Source: JBHJHP01 sp042219825 (GTDB taxonomy: Bacteria > Bacteroidota > Bacteroidia > Bacteroidales > UBA5342). From it: a stretch of 64,000 nucleotides of DNA. This document shows, one piece after another, positions 55,040 through 64,000 of the stretch. The notes beneath the pieces are model-generated. The model did no database searches. It was not told the origin of the DNA and saw nothing but the letters and a program-made list of their open reading frames with translations. Both the position numbers and the translations under genes were made by a program. Numbering within the stretch: the stretch's first letter is position 1; each line of letters starts with the position of its first letter. The stretch is from the NCBI RefSeq assembly GCF_042219825.1, contig NZ_JBHJHQ010000006.1, positions 248,001 through 312,000 of the forward strand. Reading direction: 5' to 3'.

Positions 55040-56083
55040 TTATTCCTTTTCTTCTGCAATCCCAAATTTAGTGACTATTTTAGTGTATTCCTCGCTTGTA
55101 ATTGTAAGCATGCATCCATGCCTGACTTTTTGTGGTAAAGAATATTTGTCCCAATCCATAAAAAACGTATATCCCGAAACCTGAAACCACGGGCCGTTGA
55201 TATTCCTACTGACAGACAATCCATATGATACACCGGGATATTGTTCATAGTAAAGATACCATGCATTTGCATCGGGGGACGGGATCAACATAGGAGCTTC
55301 CCTGAAGTTTGGACTGATTGGACCGGTAGGATAGGAGTAGGGACCAAGAAGATTATCTGAACTTGATATTCTGATGGTTTTACCTGTTACCCATTCAAGG
55401 GTTGGATATCTTTCATCTTTTAAAATGGCATAATACGTATCTTCAATTTTTCTGATTATGACATCAATAGTTCCCATATTCCACTCAAAAAGTTTATGTG
55501 GAACATCTGAAAACGTTTTAAGATCTTTAGAGGTAACATATAATGTTCGCTGACTTGCCCAGTAACGTTCAGGGTCTCCATCGGTTCCCCATAAATGAGG
55601 TGTATGCCACGTGATGACATAGGTTTCGGAATCTTTATCATAAAATATTTTCGGTGCGCCTATTCTGGGAAGTGCTTCTTCATATCCGGGTGTTTTTTGA
55701 AGATCCGGCGTGAAAATTGAAAATGGTTCCCAGGTACAAAGATCATCAGAGACCCAAATATTGATGTCAGGAGATGAATCATTTTTATTACCCATTAAAT
55801 AATACCTGCCGTCATGCCCTTTGCATATGTCAGGATGCCCTCTGTAGGCATCATATACCCTGTCACCATCATTCAGCATTTGCCAATGCAAGCCATCAAG
55901 ACTTACAGAATAGTAGAGATGTCCGTAATCCTTATGTGTCATATGTGCAAATAGATAGGCTGTATTAACCGCTTCTCCTTCCGTAACCTGTCCCGGTGGA
56001 TCCGGTTGTTGCGCATACAGCGTTAGACTGAATGTCAAAGCAATGCACAGTTGTAATGAAAATATTTTAATAATCCGTATCAT
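55040..56083 (-). CDS. Divergent GH43-like propeller protein
   Basis: A 347-residue secreted protein with a signal peptide (~1-24). A beta-propeller has GH43-like acids: Asp in RGHPDIC, Asp in TIDVIIRK and Glu in FREAPMLIPS. The rest is clearly different from the two neighbouring GH43 proteins. The subfamily could be GH43_34-like or another clan GH-F member; I cannot decide. There is no sorting domain, so it is likely periplasmic. Its start overlaps the gap of 1 bp to the GH5-like gene. Confidence 0.75.
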   Translation of the reverse strand: MIRIIKIFSLQLCIALTFSLTLYAQQPDPPGQVTEGEAVNTAYLFAHMTHKDYGHLYYSVSLDGLHWQMLNDGDRVYDAYRGHPDICKGHDGRYYLMGNKNDSSPDINIWVSDDLCTWEPFSIFTPDLQKTPGYEEALPRIGAPKIFYDKDSETYVITWHTPHLWGTDGDPERYWASQRTLYVTSKDLKTFSDVPHKLFEWNMGTIDVIIRKIEDTYYAILKDERYPTLEWVTGKTIRISSSDNLLGPYSYPTGPISPNFREAPMLIPSPDANAWYLYYEQYPGVSYGLSVSRNINGPWFQVSGYTFFMDWDKYSLPQKVRHGCMLTITSEEYTKIVTKFGIAEEKE

Positions 56084-56084
56084 C

Positions 56085-57176
56085 TTATTTCCCTGTCATT
56101 TTTTTTATCAGATCGATTTCTTCCTGATCATAGGGTGTACCATCGATTCTGAAAATATCATGAAACCATATTTTGGGTTCCGAGCCATCCGGCATAGGAG
56201 TATCCCAGGCATAAATCGTATTTGTTTTCCCTGCAACAAGTCCCCAGTTAATGGCCCCCACATTATTTTGTTTTAACAGCGGCAATATATTTTGAAATTT
56301 GCTGCCGTTTGTTCGTGCCATATATTCTGTACATACCATTGGACGGTTGTATTTTTTTAATGAATCAATGGCTGCAGCATGGTTCATTTCATCCCTGTAA
56401 TTATGATATGTAATGATATCAGAGTTCTCTAGTTGGAACTTGTTTAATATTTTCAGACTGTTATTCCATACGCCTGCAGAAAGTGGTTGCGATGGCCTGA
56501 CTTCCCAGCCCCATCTGAATACGTTCCTTAAAAGCGGCATCGAGCTCAAATTCAATCTGTTATTACCAGGTTCATTATATAGGTCCCAAATCGCTATTCT
56601 TGGATCATTTTTAAACGTTGATAATACATCTACAACATAGGTTTTTAGTTCACTCATAAGGTTCTCATCGAGAAAGATAAGGTTCCCCGGATCACGCACC
56701 CATCCTGAGTTATGGATTCCTAACTTCGGTTCAGGTTGTTTACCTGCTTTATATACAGGATTCCAGCAGTCATCGAAAAAAACAAATATGGTTTTTATAC
56801 CATGGCTGTCTGCAATTGCAAGGTATTTCTTCATTCGGTCCTTAAACCCGTCTTTATCTGTTTCCCAGGCCAGATGGTGCAGGTAAACCCGCATACAGTT
56901 CATACCAATTGACTCTGCATAACCAAGTTCCCTGTCAATTGTTTCAGGATCAAAAGATTCTGCCTGCCACATTTCAAGCTGGTTAATAGCGCTGCTTGGA
57001 GTGAAATTTGCTCCGCACAGCCACTGATGTTCTTCACTCCATTTTTGAGCCTGTTCAACGCTCCATCTCTTATTTAAAGCAGCCACGTCGGAATCGTTAT
57101 TTTCAGAATTACCGGGTTTGCATGCAGAAAATATTATCAGAAAGGCTAAATTCAGTAGCCAGAATCGGTTTTGCAT
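56085..57176 (-). CDS. GH5-like (clan GH-A) lipoprotein glycoside hydrolase
   Basis: A 363-residue predicted lipoprotein (Cys19 in IIFSAC). TIM-barrel wording includes NCMRVYLHHLAWE, IKTIFVFFDDCW, IAIWDLYNEPGN with the acid/base Glu202, and PMVCTEYMAR with the nucleophile Glu284. This is the GH5/cellulase layout. In related Bacteroidota it is often named 1,4-beta-xylanase, but specificity cannot be read from sequence. It is the first of four enzyme genes downstream of the SusC-SusD-LamG set, after a hairpin. Confidence 0.85.
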   Translation of the reverse strand: MQNRFWLLNLAFLIIFSACKPGNSENNDSDVAALNKRWSVEQAQKWSEEHQWLCGANFTPSSAINQLEMWQAESFDPETIDRELGYAESIGMNCMRVYLHHLAWETDKDGFKDRMKKYLAIADSHGIKTIFVFFDDCWNPVYKAGKQPEPKLGIHNSGWVRDPGNLIFLDENLMSELKTYVVDVLSTFKNDPRIAIWDLYNEPGNNRLNLSSMPLLRNVFRWGWEVRPSQPLSAGVWNNSLKILNKFQLENSDIITYHNYRDEMNHAAAIDSLKKYNRPMVCTEYMARTNGSKFQNILPLLKQNNVGAINWGLVAGKTNTIYAWDTPMPDGSEPKIWFHDIFRIDGTPYDQEEIDLIKKMTGK

Positions 57177-57197
57177 AATGATAAAGTTTTAGAAGTA

Positions 57198-57237
57198 AAC
57201 GCCGGTTCCTTTTACTATTGAAAAGGAAACCGGCGTT
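57198..57237 (-). terminator. Hairpin between the SusCD-LamG genes and the enzyme genes
   Basis: Arms AACGCCGGTTCCTTTT (57198-57213) and AAAAGGAAACCGGCGTT (57221-57237) pair with one bulge. No strong T-run follows leftward, so it may be a partial terminator or an RNA-processing site that lowers enzyme expression relative to the SusC/D genes (inference). Confidence 0.6.
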
Positions 57238-57247
57238 CGTTAAATCT

Positions 57248-58180
57248 TTATTTAATTAATAATTTTTCGGTGAATTTTTGCTTATCGGCTGTTTCTACCT
57301 GAACCAGGTAAACACCGCTTCTGAACGTCATCTTCTGGATTTCTTCAGCCGGCTTTTGGGCAATTAATGCACCTGCAATATTGTAAACCGCAACATTAGC
57401 GCCTGGATTTGTATCAATGCGAATTTGTTTGTTCACACTGTAAATGTTAATGTTGTTAGACTGAGTATGTTTTACGGCAGTAGAAGTGCCGTTATAAATA
57501 TCCATAACTTCGCTTTTACTTAATCCTCTTTTCCACACCTGTAAATCACTGAGAGCTCCTTTCCATAAAAGATCAGGCCAGAAACTTTTTCCTAAGGCAT
57601 TTTCTGTATCTTCAATTGTTCCGAAAGCTCTTGGAAATCCTGATTCAGCAAATATCTGTTCGTCGTTATGATAAATAATGATTGAATCCGGTTTTAAAAC
57701 AACCGTAGAAAGATACCATGTGTCTAATTCTATAGCAACTTCATCGTGGAAGAAGTCCAGGTCATACCAGGTATCATCCGGTACAGAAAGTGTGAAACGG
57801 TACATGTTATCCTGTGTATCCGGATCCAATGCACCTGATGTTGGGATAACCATCAAAACATCTTTCGGTTCGGTTTGATCTCCGTGACCAAATGAATAAA
57901 TACGTGACCATACTCTTAACTCATCCATACGGAACCACATGGATATTGTAATTTCGGTTAATCCGTTTACGAATCCCGGTAAGTTAGCATAAGAGTCTCC
58001 GTCAAAATAGGCAACAGGACCTTTTACAGCATCATCCACAAAGGTTACACCGTGGTTAGTACCATCTAAACCTCCGGCTACATCGCTAAGATCTGTTTTT
58101 AAAGGCCAGTGATAATCCTGAGCTGTTGCCAATTGTCCCATCAGCAAAATAAATGCGAAAAGAAGTACATTTTTTTTCAT
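57248..58180 (-). CDS. LamG-domain surface protein with T9SS signal, PUL accessory
   Basis: A 310-residue secreted protein: signal peptide (~1-20, ATAQ), LamG/concanavalin-like domain (~22-220, with TEITISMWFRMDELRVWSRIYSFG and GALSDLQVWKRGLSKSEV). A T9SS type A sorting domain follows (~235-310). It sits directly after SusD, the position of surface glycan-binding proteins in PULs, so a glycan-binding role is likely (inference). The T9SS signal is unusual here because Sus surface proteins are mostly lipoproteins. Confidence 0.85.
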   Translation of the reverse strand: MKKNVLLFAFILLMGQLATAQDYHWPLKTDLSDVAGGLDGTNHGVTFVDDAVKGPVAYFDGDSYANLPGFVNGLTEITISMWFRMDELRVWSRIYSFGHGDQTEPKDVLMVIPTSGALDPDTQDNMYRFTLSVPDDTWYDLDFFHDEVAIELDTWYLSTVVLKPDSIIIYHNDEQIFAESGFPRAFGTIEDTENALGKSFWPDLLWKGALSDLQVWKRGLSKSEVMDIYNGTSTAVKHTQSNNINIYSVNKQIRIDTNPGANVAVYNIAGALIAQKPAEEIQKMTFRSGVYLVQVETADKQKFTEKLLIK

Positions 58181-58219
58181 GATAATAAATTTTAGTTAAT
58201 AAATACAGTTTTGTAAAAA

Positions 58220-59824
58220 TCAATAGTTATCGTTTTGAGAAAGTTTATCATTGTTGTCAACCTCGTATTGTGGTAATGGTAACACATTGTGTTTGCCTAT
58301 TACAAAGTTTTCAAAATCAGGATCCCTGGATGCCAGTTCATCAATACCTTCCTGTGTGTCCAGTAATCCCCAGCGTTTAATGTCAATCCACCTGACCGAC
58401 TCCAGCGAGAGTTCGAGGGCACGTTCCATTTGTAATCGTTTTAAGAACAGCTCTTTGGATGTTACACTCGCTGCAATTTCTGTTACAGGACTGTCTGCCA
58501 GTTTTGAAAGATTGGTACTGGGGCGTTCTCTTACCATATCCACATAAGGAATTGCCAGTGATAACTGGTTCAGATTGGCAAGGCATTCTGCATAGCAAAG
58601 CAATACGTCGGCGTATCTGATGACCCGGTAGTTTATGGGTGAATAATAATCTGTTGCTGCTTTAAAATAATCATCTCCATACTTTCTGAAGAATATGTTT
58701 CTTCGCCAGGCACGCGGATATTTGTCTATTGTTCCGGCAAACAGTGTTTCGTTGGGAAAATCATCAAATATCTCTTCATAAATGATGCTGACACGTAATC
58801 TGTCGTCAATGGTTGTTCCGTTTACGGTATTGTCTTTGGTTGGTTCTTTTTTGTATTCATCAACCAGCCACGAACGTGGTTGTCCGTCGCGCCATCCTAC
58901 GGGTGCAAAAAATTGTGAGCGGGTATTTCCAAGTGACATATTCGGTAGATCATCATCAATCATGGAACCGTTATTCCGGTCCATTTCACGTTGGCTGGCA
59001 TCCGAAAACTGAATCTCAAACACAGACTCTTTGTTATTTTCTTTATAATGGGTGAAATTGTCAAAGTAGTTATCCATTAAACCGTAGTAACCTTTACCAT
59101 CGCCTTCAACCAGCCAATCAAATGCATCTTTGGCGTTTTGCCATTCATGCATCTGCATGTAGGTTTTACCCAGCAACGCATAAGCGGCTCCTTTTGTAAC
59201 ACGTCCCTTATCTGCTTCGCCCCATTCTGCTGGTAGATCAGCAATGGCATCATTCAGGTCCCGGATAATAATTGCGTATAGCGTATCTGTGTTAGCTTCA
59301 TCGTAAGTATCACCGGCACTGGAGGGCTGAAGTACGATTTCCGCTTTTCCAAACATGATGGCAAGGTTGAAGTAGTCAAACGCGCGGATAAATTTTGCCT
59401 GTGCTACAATTTGTTTCAGTCGCTGTTCTTCTTCGGCATCATTCGCCTCAATATCAGGCACATTTGCAATCACCTGATTGGCTTCGAAAATCTGCTTATA
59501 ATGGGATTTATACATCAGTGATCCACCCTGTATAAAATTATAATCGGTGTATATAAACCTTGTCCAGTCAGCCAGGGTCACCCAGGGACTGTTACTGTAA
59601 CCCTCGTCAGAAGTCAGGTCGTAACGGAAGTAGATCCACCTTCCCCAGTTTCCCGGACGGGTAAACTGACTATAAGTCGCGGTTAATCCTTTATCTGCAT
59701 CATCAACATTTTCCCAGAAGGAAGCGGCTGTAGGAAAGTTTGGATCATCGATGCTCAGATAATCTTCATTACAGGAAATGAGTAATGCGGCTAAAAAAAT
59801 GAGTATTGAGATTTTATTTTTCAT
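58220..59824 (-). CDS. SusD/RagB family nutrient-binding outer membrane lipoprotein
   Basis: A 534-residue lipoprotein with lipobox Cys18 (ALLISC). It has the family N-terminus (NEDYLSIDDPNFPTAASFWENVDDADKGLTATYSQF) and the TPR-like helices around residues 150-260. The C-terminal PINYRVIRYADVLLCYAECLANL motif is present. It caps the SusC channel and binds oligosaccharide. The start is 12 bp after the SusC gene end. Confidence 0.97.
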   Translation of the reverse strand: MKNKISILIFLAALLISCNEDYLSIDDPNFPTAASFWENVDDADKGLTATYSQFTRPGNWGRWIYFRYDLTSDEGYSNSPWVTLADWTRFIYTDYNFIQGGSLMYKSHYKQIFEANQVIANVPDIEANDAEEEQRLKQIVAQAKFIRAFDYFNLAIMFGKAEIVLQPSSAGDTYDEANTDTLYAIIIRDLNDAIADLPAEWGEADKGRVTKGAAYALLGKTYMQMHEWQNAKDAFDWLVEGDGKGYYGLMDNYFDNFTHYKENNKESVFEIQFSDASQREMDRNNGSMIDDDLPNMSLGNTRSQFFAPVGWRDGQPRSWLVDEYKKEPTKDNTVNGTTIDDRLRVSIIYEEIFDDFPNETLFAGTIDKYPRAWRRNIFFRKYGDDYFKAATDYYSPINYRVIRYADVLLCYAECLANLNQLSLAIPYVDMVRERPSTNLSKLADSPVTEIAASVTSKELFLKRLQMERALELSLESVRWIDIKRWGLLDTQEGIDELASRDPDFENFVIGKHNVLPLPQYEVDNNDKLSQNDNY

Positions 59825-59836
59825 CGTTGTACTGTT

Positions 59837-62800
59837 TTAGAATGTAATATTTATGGAAAGCAGATAAGATGTTGGATTAGGATAGGCTATGCCATCCACT
59901 CCAAATTCAAGTTTATTTCCGTTATTAAACTCTGCATCAAGTCCATTGTATTTTGTGAATGTATAAAGGTTTTGAGCCGATATACCTATTCTTGCAGAGC
60001 GGATATATTTCTCCAAAACTTTTCCGTTCAGGCTATAACCAAGGCTTAATTGCTGAATTTTAAAATATGAGCCATCTTCCAGCCAGTAGTCTGTGTAGCC
60101 CAATGTATTTCTGTCGTCACCGTAAATAATCCTGGGCATGGTGGTGTTTGTATTATCCGGGGTCCATGGATTCACACCTGTTGCATAATTGGAGTTGTCT
60201 GCAAAACTTTCAATCAGGGCCTTTGTGCCGTTCCATACGGTTTGACCAAAAGCGCCAAATCCGAGAGCGGTAAAGTCAAAACCTTTGTAACTGGCATTAA
60301 TGTTGATACCTGCCTCAAGTTTTGGCCACGGACTTCCGGCATATTGCCTGTCACCTGCCTGTGAAATAATTCCATCCTGATTGTAATCGATATATCTGAG
60401 ATCGCCGGGTTGAGCATCCGGTTGAATCACAACAGTCTCAATAAATTCACCGGTTACCTCATCGTAAATATCTGTCGTATGAGCGAGAACTTCTTCTTCG
60501 GTCTGGAAAATCCCGTCTGTTTTAATCAGATGAAACATGGCTAAAGGATCACCAATAGTGGTTTTGGTTAGCCCTGTTGTAATGGATTGGTCAAAATAGG
60601 GGAGATCCAGAACTTCGTTCTTAAGTTTCGTGGCATTTATGGATACAGAGTATTTAAAGGCTCTTATCTGATCGCTCCAATTGGCTTCTATTTCAACACC
60701 TCTGTTTTGCAGTGTTCCTGCATTAACCCATGGATTTCCACCATCGTTTCCTGTAGCAAGAAGGATAGGGTATTCCAGCAAAAGATCCTTTGTCGTTGAT
60801 ATAAAGTAATCGGCAGAGATCTGTAGCTTGTTCTTAATGAATCCCATATCGGTTCCAAAATTGGCTATCTGTTTGGTTTCCCATCGTAAATCCCTGTTTA
60901 CAAGTTCCCGTTCGGTGGCTCCTTCATGAATAACATCATTCCCAAATACATACAGTGGGTATGTTGTAAGTGTAGGAATATAATCATACAGACCAGATAC
61001 AGCTCCCCAGTTTACAATAGCTGAGTTTCCAAGTTCGCCATAATTGGCTTTCAGTTTCAGATTACTTATAAATGGTACGTTAAAGAAGTCTTCACTGCTG
61101 ATGATCCAGCCTAATGCAATGGAAGGGAAATATCCGGCACGGTATTCCTTTGCAAATTGTGATGATGCATCGCGGCGTAAAGAGGCACTTAAAAGATATT
61201 TGCCCTTATAGTCATAGTTTAATCTTGTGAAGTACGACAGTAAAAACCATTCTGCGCGCAGCTTTACATTTATTGTATCACTGCCTGTTGGATCTGCAAT
61301 GGCGGTAATATCCTGATTCCACTCCGCAAAGTTTTTAACGGTGTTTTGTTCCAGCTTATAGGATTGATCCTGACGGCTTGACCCGAGAACCACATTAATC
61401 TTATGACCATTAATCTCTTTGTCAAATGTGAGGAAGTTTTCATACAGGTAGGACTGGTATCTTCCTGTAAAGTCATACAAACTGTTTGGTTCAAAAGGCA
61501 GGTTTAATGTCCAGTTACCTTCCTGACGTCTGTGCTGACTTCCATCCAGACTGGTCTCGTAGGCAAAATTGGCTCTGTATTTAAGCCAGTCAAATAGTTT
61601 TACCTGTCCGTAAACGATTCCTCTAATTCGGGTATTCCAGTTTTTAATCCGGTTCAAATCCTGCACAGCAAGGCTATTGGTTCCAAATGTTCTGGCCCTG
61701 TCTTCATCGCCATATCCCCAACCACCCGGATGTGTACTGTCTTTTACAGCTATATCCGGTGTCATGCGCATAACATCGGTTATAGGATTACCGCTGGATG
61801 AAGGAATGACTTCTGTCTTTGTAACGGCTATTTTTTCACCAACCGTAAACCGACCTTTATTATATTCTGTATTGGCACGGATATTATAACGATCCAGGTT
61901 CGTTCCCATGCTGGTTCCTTTAATATTGTAATAGTTTGCTGAAACCAGGTAATTCAGATAATCATTTGCACCTGAAACCGTTAGGTTAATATCTTTTGAA
62001 AATCCGGTTCTTAACACTTCTTTTTCCCAGTCGGTACTATTGTCATAATGGTTCTGAGGTTCAAGACCGGCATTTTCGTAGGCCATGTCGTTATATTTAA
62101 AGAATTCCGCAGTATCCATCAGATGGAGTGCAGGAAGTTTATCCATACTGAATGTGGTGCTTACATTTATGCGTGGTTTACCTTTTACCCCTTTTTTAGT
62201 GGTAATGATAACTACACCGTTGGCAGCACGATTACCATAGATGGCGGCAGTGGAGGCATCCTTTAAAATCTGAACTGATTCTATGTCGTTTACATTCAGG
62301 TCGCGTAATCCGCCTGTTGAAATGATACCATCAATAACATACAGAGGTTGGCTGTTACCAAAGTTTCCAATTCCCCTGATCTGGATGTTTGGTTCAGCCC
62401 CAAGGTTACCGTTGGAACTTACTTTAACGCCGGATGCCATACCCTGGATTACATTGCCGACAGAAAGGGCCTCCGGAGTTTGGGCATCGTCAAGTTTGAT
62501 TACAGACATTGATCCGGTGAGGTCCCTCTTTTTGATCGATCCATAACCAATAATGACCAGTTCATCAAGGTTACTTACACGCGGTTTTAAAACAACGTCT
62601 AATTCTGACCCTGCCTGAACCGGAATTTCCTGCTTTTCATATCCCAAATAGGAGAATACCAGAACAGCTTCGGGCGAAGTTAAGGATATGGAAAAGGTGC
62701 CATCGAAAGCTGATACGGTTCCGTTATCAGTTCCTTCTTCCATTATATTAACACCAATAAGGAGCTCACCGGCAGGATCGCTCACTTTGCCTTTAACCAT

Positions 62801-62866
62801 TTTTGTTTGTGCAAAAAAGGAGGTAAAAGCAAATGTTAAAATTGTGAATAGTAGAATACGCTTCAT
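59837..62866 (-). CDS. SusC/RagA family TonB-linked outer membrane transporter
   Basis: A 1009-residue TonB-dependent transporter: signal peptide (~1-19), carboxypeptidase-regulatory-like domain (~20-105, MVKGKVSDPAGELLIGVNIME) and TonB box region (LDELVIIGYGSIKKRDLTGS). The SusC plug has NIQIRGIGNFGNSQPLYVIDGII and DASTAAIYGNRAANGVVIITTKKG. A 22-strand barrel ends SYLLSINITF. It imports oligosaccharides released by the PUL enzymes. First gene of the leftward PUL operon and divergent from the hybrid regulator. Confidence 0.98.
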   Translation of the reverse strand: MKRILLFTILTFAFTSFFAQTKMVKGKVSDPAGELLIGVNIMEEGTDNGTVSAFDGTFSISLTSPEAVLVFSYLGYEKQEIPVQAGSELDVVLKPRVSNLDELVIIGYGSIKKRDLTGSMSVIKLDDAQTPEALSVGNVIQGMASGVKVSSNGNLGAEPNIQIRGIGNFGNSQPLYVIDGIISTGGLRDLNVNDIESVQILKDASTAAIYGNRAANGVVIITTKKGVKGKPRINVSTTFSMDKLPALHLMDTAEFFKYNDMAYENAGLEPQNHYDNSTDWEKEVLRTGFSKDINLTVSGANDYLNYLVSANYYNIKGTSMGTNLDRYNIRANTEYNKGRFTVGEKIAVTKTEVIPSSSGNPITDVMRMTPDIAVKDSTHPGGWGYGDEDRARTFGTNSLAVQDLNRIKNWNTRIRGIVYGQVKLFDWLKYRANFAYETSLDGSQHRRQEGNWTLNLPFEPNSLYDFTGRYQSYLYENFLTFDKEINGHKINVVLGSSRQDQSYKLEQNTVKNFAEWNQDITAIADPTGSDTINVKLRAEWFLLSYFTRLNYDYKGKYLLSASLRRDASSQFAKEYRAGYFPSIALGWIISSEDFFNVPFISNLKLKANYGELGNSAIVNWGAVSGLYDYIPTLTTYPLYVFGNDVIHEGATERELVNRDLRWETKQIANFGTDMGFIKNKLQISADYFISTTKDLLLEYPILLATGNDGGNPWVNAGTLQNRGVEIEANWSDQIRAFKYSVSINATKLKNEVLDLPYFDQSITTGLTKTTIGDPLAMFHLIKTDGIFQTEEEVLAHTTDIYDEVTGEFIETVVIQPDAQPGDLRYIDYNQDGIISQAGDRQYAGSPWPKLEAGININASYKGFDFTALGFGAFGQTVWNGTKALIESFADNSNYATGVNPWTPDNTNTTMPRIIYGDDRNTLGYTDYWLEDGSYFKIQQLSLGYSLNGKVLEKYIRSARIGISAQNLYTFTKYNGLDAEFNNGNKLEFGVDGIAYPNPTSYLLSINITF

Positions 62867-62919
62867 AGAGTATTAATTAAATGTGTGGTTAAACCTGTTA
62901 ACTATAATGTGTGATAAGG

Positions 62920-62948
62920 CAAATGTATTTAGTCCTGTCCGGAGCAAC
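62920..62948 (-). promoter_or_regulatory. Candidate promoter of the SusC operon
   Basis: On the leftward strand TACATTTG (62927-62920) matches the TAnnTTTG -7 element, and a GTTG (62948-62945) lies 17 bp upstream of it. It is 53 bp before the SusC start. The spacer is slightly short, so this is tentative. Confidence 0.45.
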
Positions 62949-63136
62949 CGGTGTCAGAAGTTCAAAAGTTATGTGCTGGCGTTCATAACTTAAAAAAATG
63001 TTAATTTTTGAAGTGCATGCCCCGTGTAATTATGTTCAATATTCATGTAACTGTGTTCAATATTTGCCTGTTGTAATAAAATTATCGGTTGTAAATAGTT
63101 AATATTGTGAATCTTTAGAACGTTACGTCATTTTTT

Positions 63137-64000
63137 ATGAATTTGTACGCATTTCACAAGCATTTGACTTCCCTTTCTGTCCTCAGGCGGATGGTTTATT
63201 CGATCGTGATATTTACGGCTGTGAATGCCCTTATGCCGTTAAATGCAGTCAATAGAAAATATATCAGTAATTACCTGCAATTCAGACAGCTTACGTCTAT
63301 TGATGGCCTCTCAAATAATACGGTATTCAACATTACCCAGGATGCGGAAGGATTAATGTGGATTGCGACCAGGGAAGGTTTGAATAAATTTGATGGTAAA
63401 ACGGTGAAATCCTATTACAGCAATGGTGGACCAGATAATATACCTGGCAATACAGTACGGCAGGTTCTGGTAACTTCAAACAAGAAACTAGTTGTTGGTA
63501 CAGATAAGGGAGCCTGCTGTTATCAGAAGGAAAAGGACCGGTTTATACCGATAATTACAAATGGTTTTACCATAGGAGACGTTATCAAAATAATAGAACT
63601 TTCTTCAGGGCAACTGATGGCGGCAACATCGAGTGGTCTTTACTTAATAGATTCTTCCTTTTATGTCAAACGCGTCAGCACTGAAAATTACCGTGATATC
63701 TGTGAATATAAAAAAGATATCATCTGGGGAGCTGCCCACGACGAAATACATATGATGAATCTGAATGGAGAGATTATAAAACACTATAATAATAATACTC
63801 CGGGATGTGAAAGCTTTGATTTTACTTCAGTTAATGTAGAGTACTTTTATAAACATTCCAGTGGTGATATCTGGATCGGAACCAAAAGAAACGGACTGGG
63901 GTTATACAACGAAAATAAAGATGCCTTTACATCATTAAAAATGAAGGAAGGTGTTAATCCAATGGAAGACAACTTTGTAAGGGTCATAAATGAGGATAAC
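63137..64000 (+). CDS. Hybrid two-component system regulator (HTCS), 5' part only
   Basis: An open frame from ATG 63137 runs off the right edge (288 codons seen). After a signal/membrane anchor (~18-40) come reg_prop-type propeller repeats: FRQLTSIDGLSNNTVFNITQ then GLMWIATREGLNKFDG, IPGNTVRQVLV and GDIWIGTKRNGLGLYNE. This is the periplasmic sensor half of the HTCS proteins that control PULs. The kinase, receiver and AraC parts would lie beyond the window. It is divergent from SusC and probably activates it on sensing oligosaccharide. Confidence 0.9.
   Translation, partial: MNLYAFHKHLTSLSVLRRMVYSIVIFTAVNALMPLNAVNRKYISNYLQFRQLTSIDGLSNNTVFNITQDAEGLMWIATREGLNKFDGKTVKSYYSNGGPDNIPGNTVRQVLVTSNKKLVVGTDKGACCYQKEKDRFIPIITNGFTIGDVIKIIELSSGQLMAATSSGLYLIDSSFYVKRVSTENYRDICEYKKDIIWGAAHDEIHMMNLNGEIIKHYNNNTPGCESFDFTSVNVEYFYKHSSGDIWIGTKRNGLGLYNENKDAFTSLKMKEGVNPMEDNFVRVINEDN

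Noticed and set aside
59837..63136. SusC upstream region as a phase-variable invertible promoter
   Set aside because: I found no inverted repeats flanking the candidate promoter in 62867-63136 and no recombinase gene nearby.

Overview
The window is chromosomal DNA of a Bacteroidota bacterium. The evidence is: gliding-type ABC transporter genes gldA-gldF-gldG; several secreted proteins with C-terminal type IX secretion (T9SS) sorting domains; a SusC/SusD pair beside a reg_prop hybrid-sensor gene; DUF3857/transglutaminase-like and DUF5916 proteins; and TAnnTTTG-like promoter elements. The mix suggests a free-living or marine relative within class Bacteroidia (Marinilabiliales-like). That placement is inference from gene content only.

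Layout. 1-5.5 kb: a truncated secreted protein, then the leftward F1Fo ATP synthase operon atpB-E-F-H-A-G, without beta and epsilon. 5.7-11.3 kb: an Omp85-type outer-membrane protein, converging at a strong terminator on the leftward gldA-gldF-gldG-DUF4340 operon. 11.4-13.3 kb: a methyltransferase and a DUF134 regulator with two NifX-like genes behind a 22-bp palindrome. 13.4-18.8 kb: a large LamG/MBG-repeat T9SS protein, an SRPBCC membrane protein with an apparent frameshift, and a lipid kinase. 18.8-24.4 kb (leftward): tocopherol-cyclase-like protein, MscS channel, secreted protein, recA, bcp, msrA, msrB. A 74-bp MITE-like inverted repeat lies downstream of recA.

24.6-31.8 kb: an acyltransferase and ankyrin lipoprotein, divergent from a membrane-spanning AraC-type regulator with TPRs; a histidine kinase lacking the phospho-accepting histidine; and a T9SS protein with a duplicated module. 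32-42.4 kb: two DUF3857/transglutaminase-like proteins (one with intact catalytic residues, one degenerate), a fatty acid desaturase, membrane proteins, a membrane-anchored LuxR-type regulator, a tRNA-dihydrouridine synthase and a DUF5916 outer-membrane protein. 42.4-44 kb: an unrecognised lipoprotein with a caspase-like His/Cys motif pair.

44.3-51.1 kb: a probable nucleic-acid scavenging locus, with a secreted endonuclease/exonuclease/phosphatase-family protein divergent from a TonB-dependent receptor, a DUF5689 lipoprotein and a secreted endonuclease I. 51.2-64 kb: a polysaccharide utilization locus with SusC, SusD, a LamG surface protein, a GH5-like enzyme and three GH43-type enzymes, all leftward, divergent from the start of a hybrid two-component regulator that runs off the right edge. 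The GH43 content suggests an arabinose- or xylose-containing glycan as substrate (inference).

No tRNA, rRNA, CRISPR array, transposase or prophage gene was seen.
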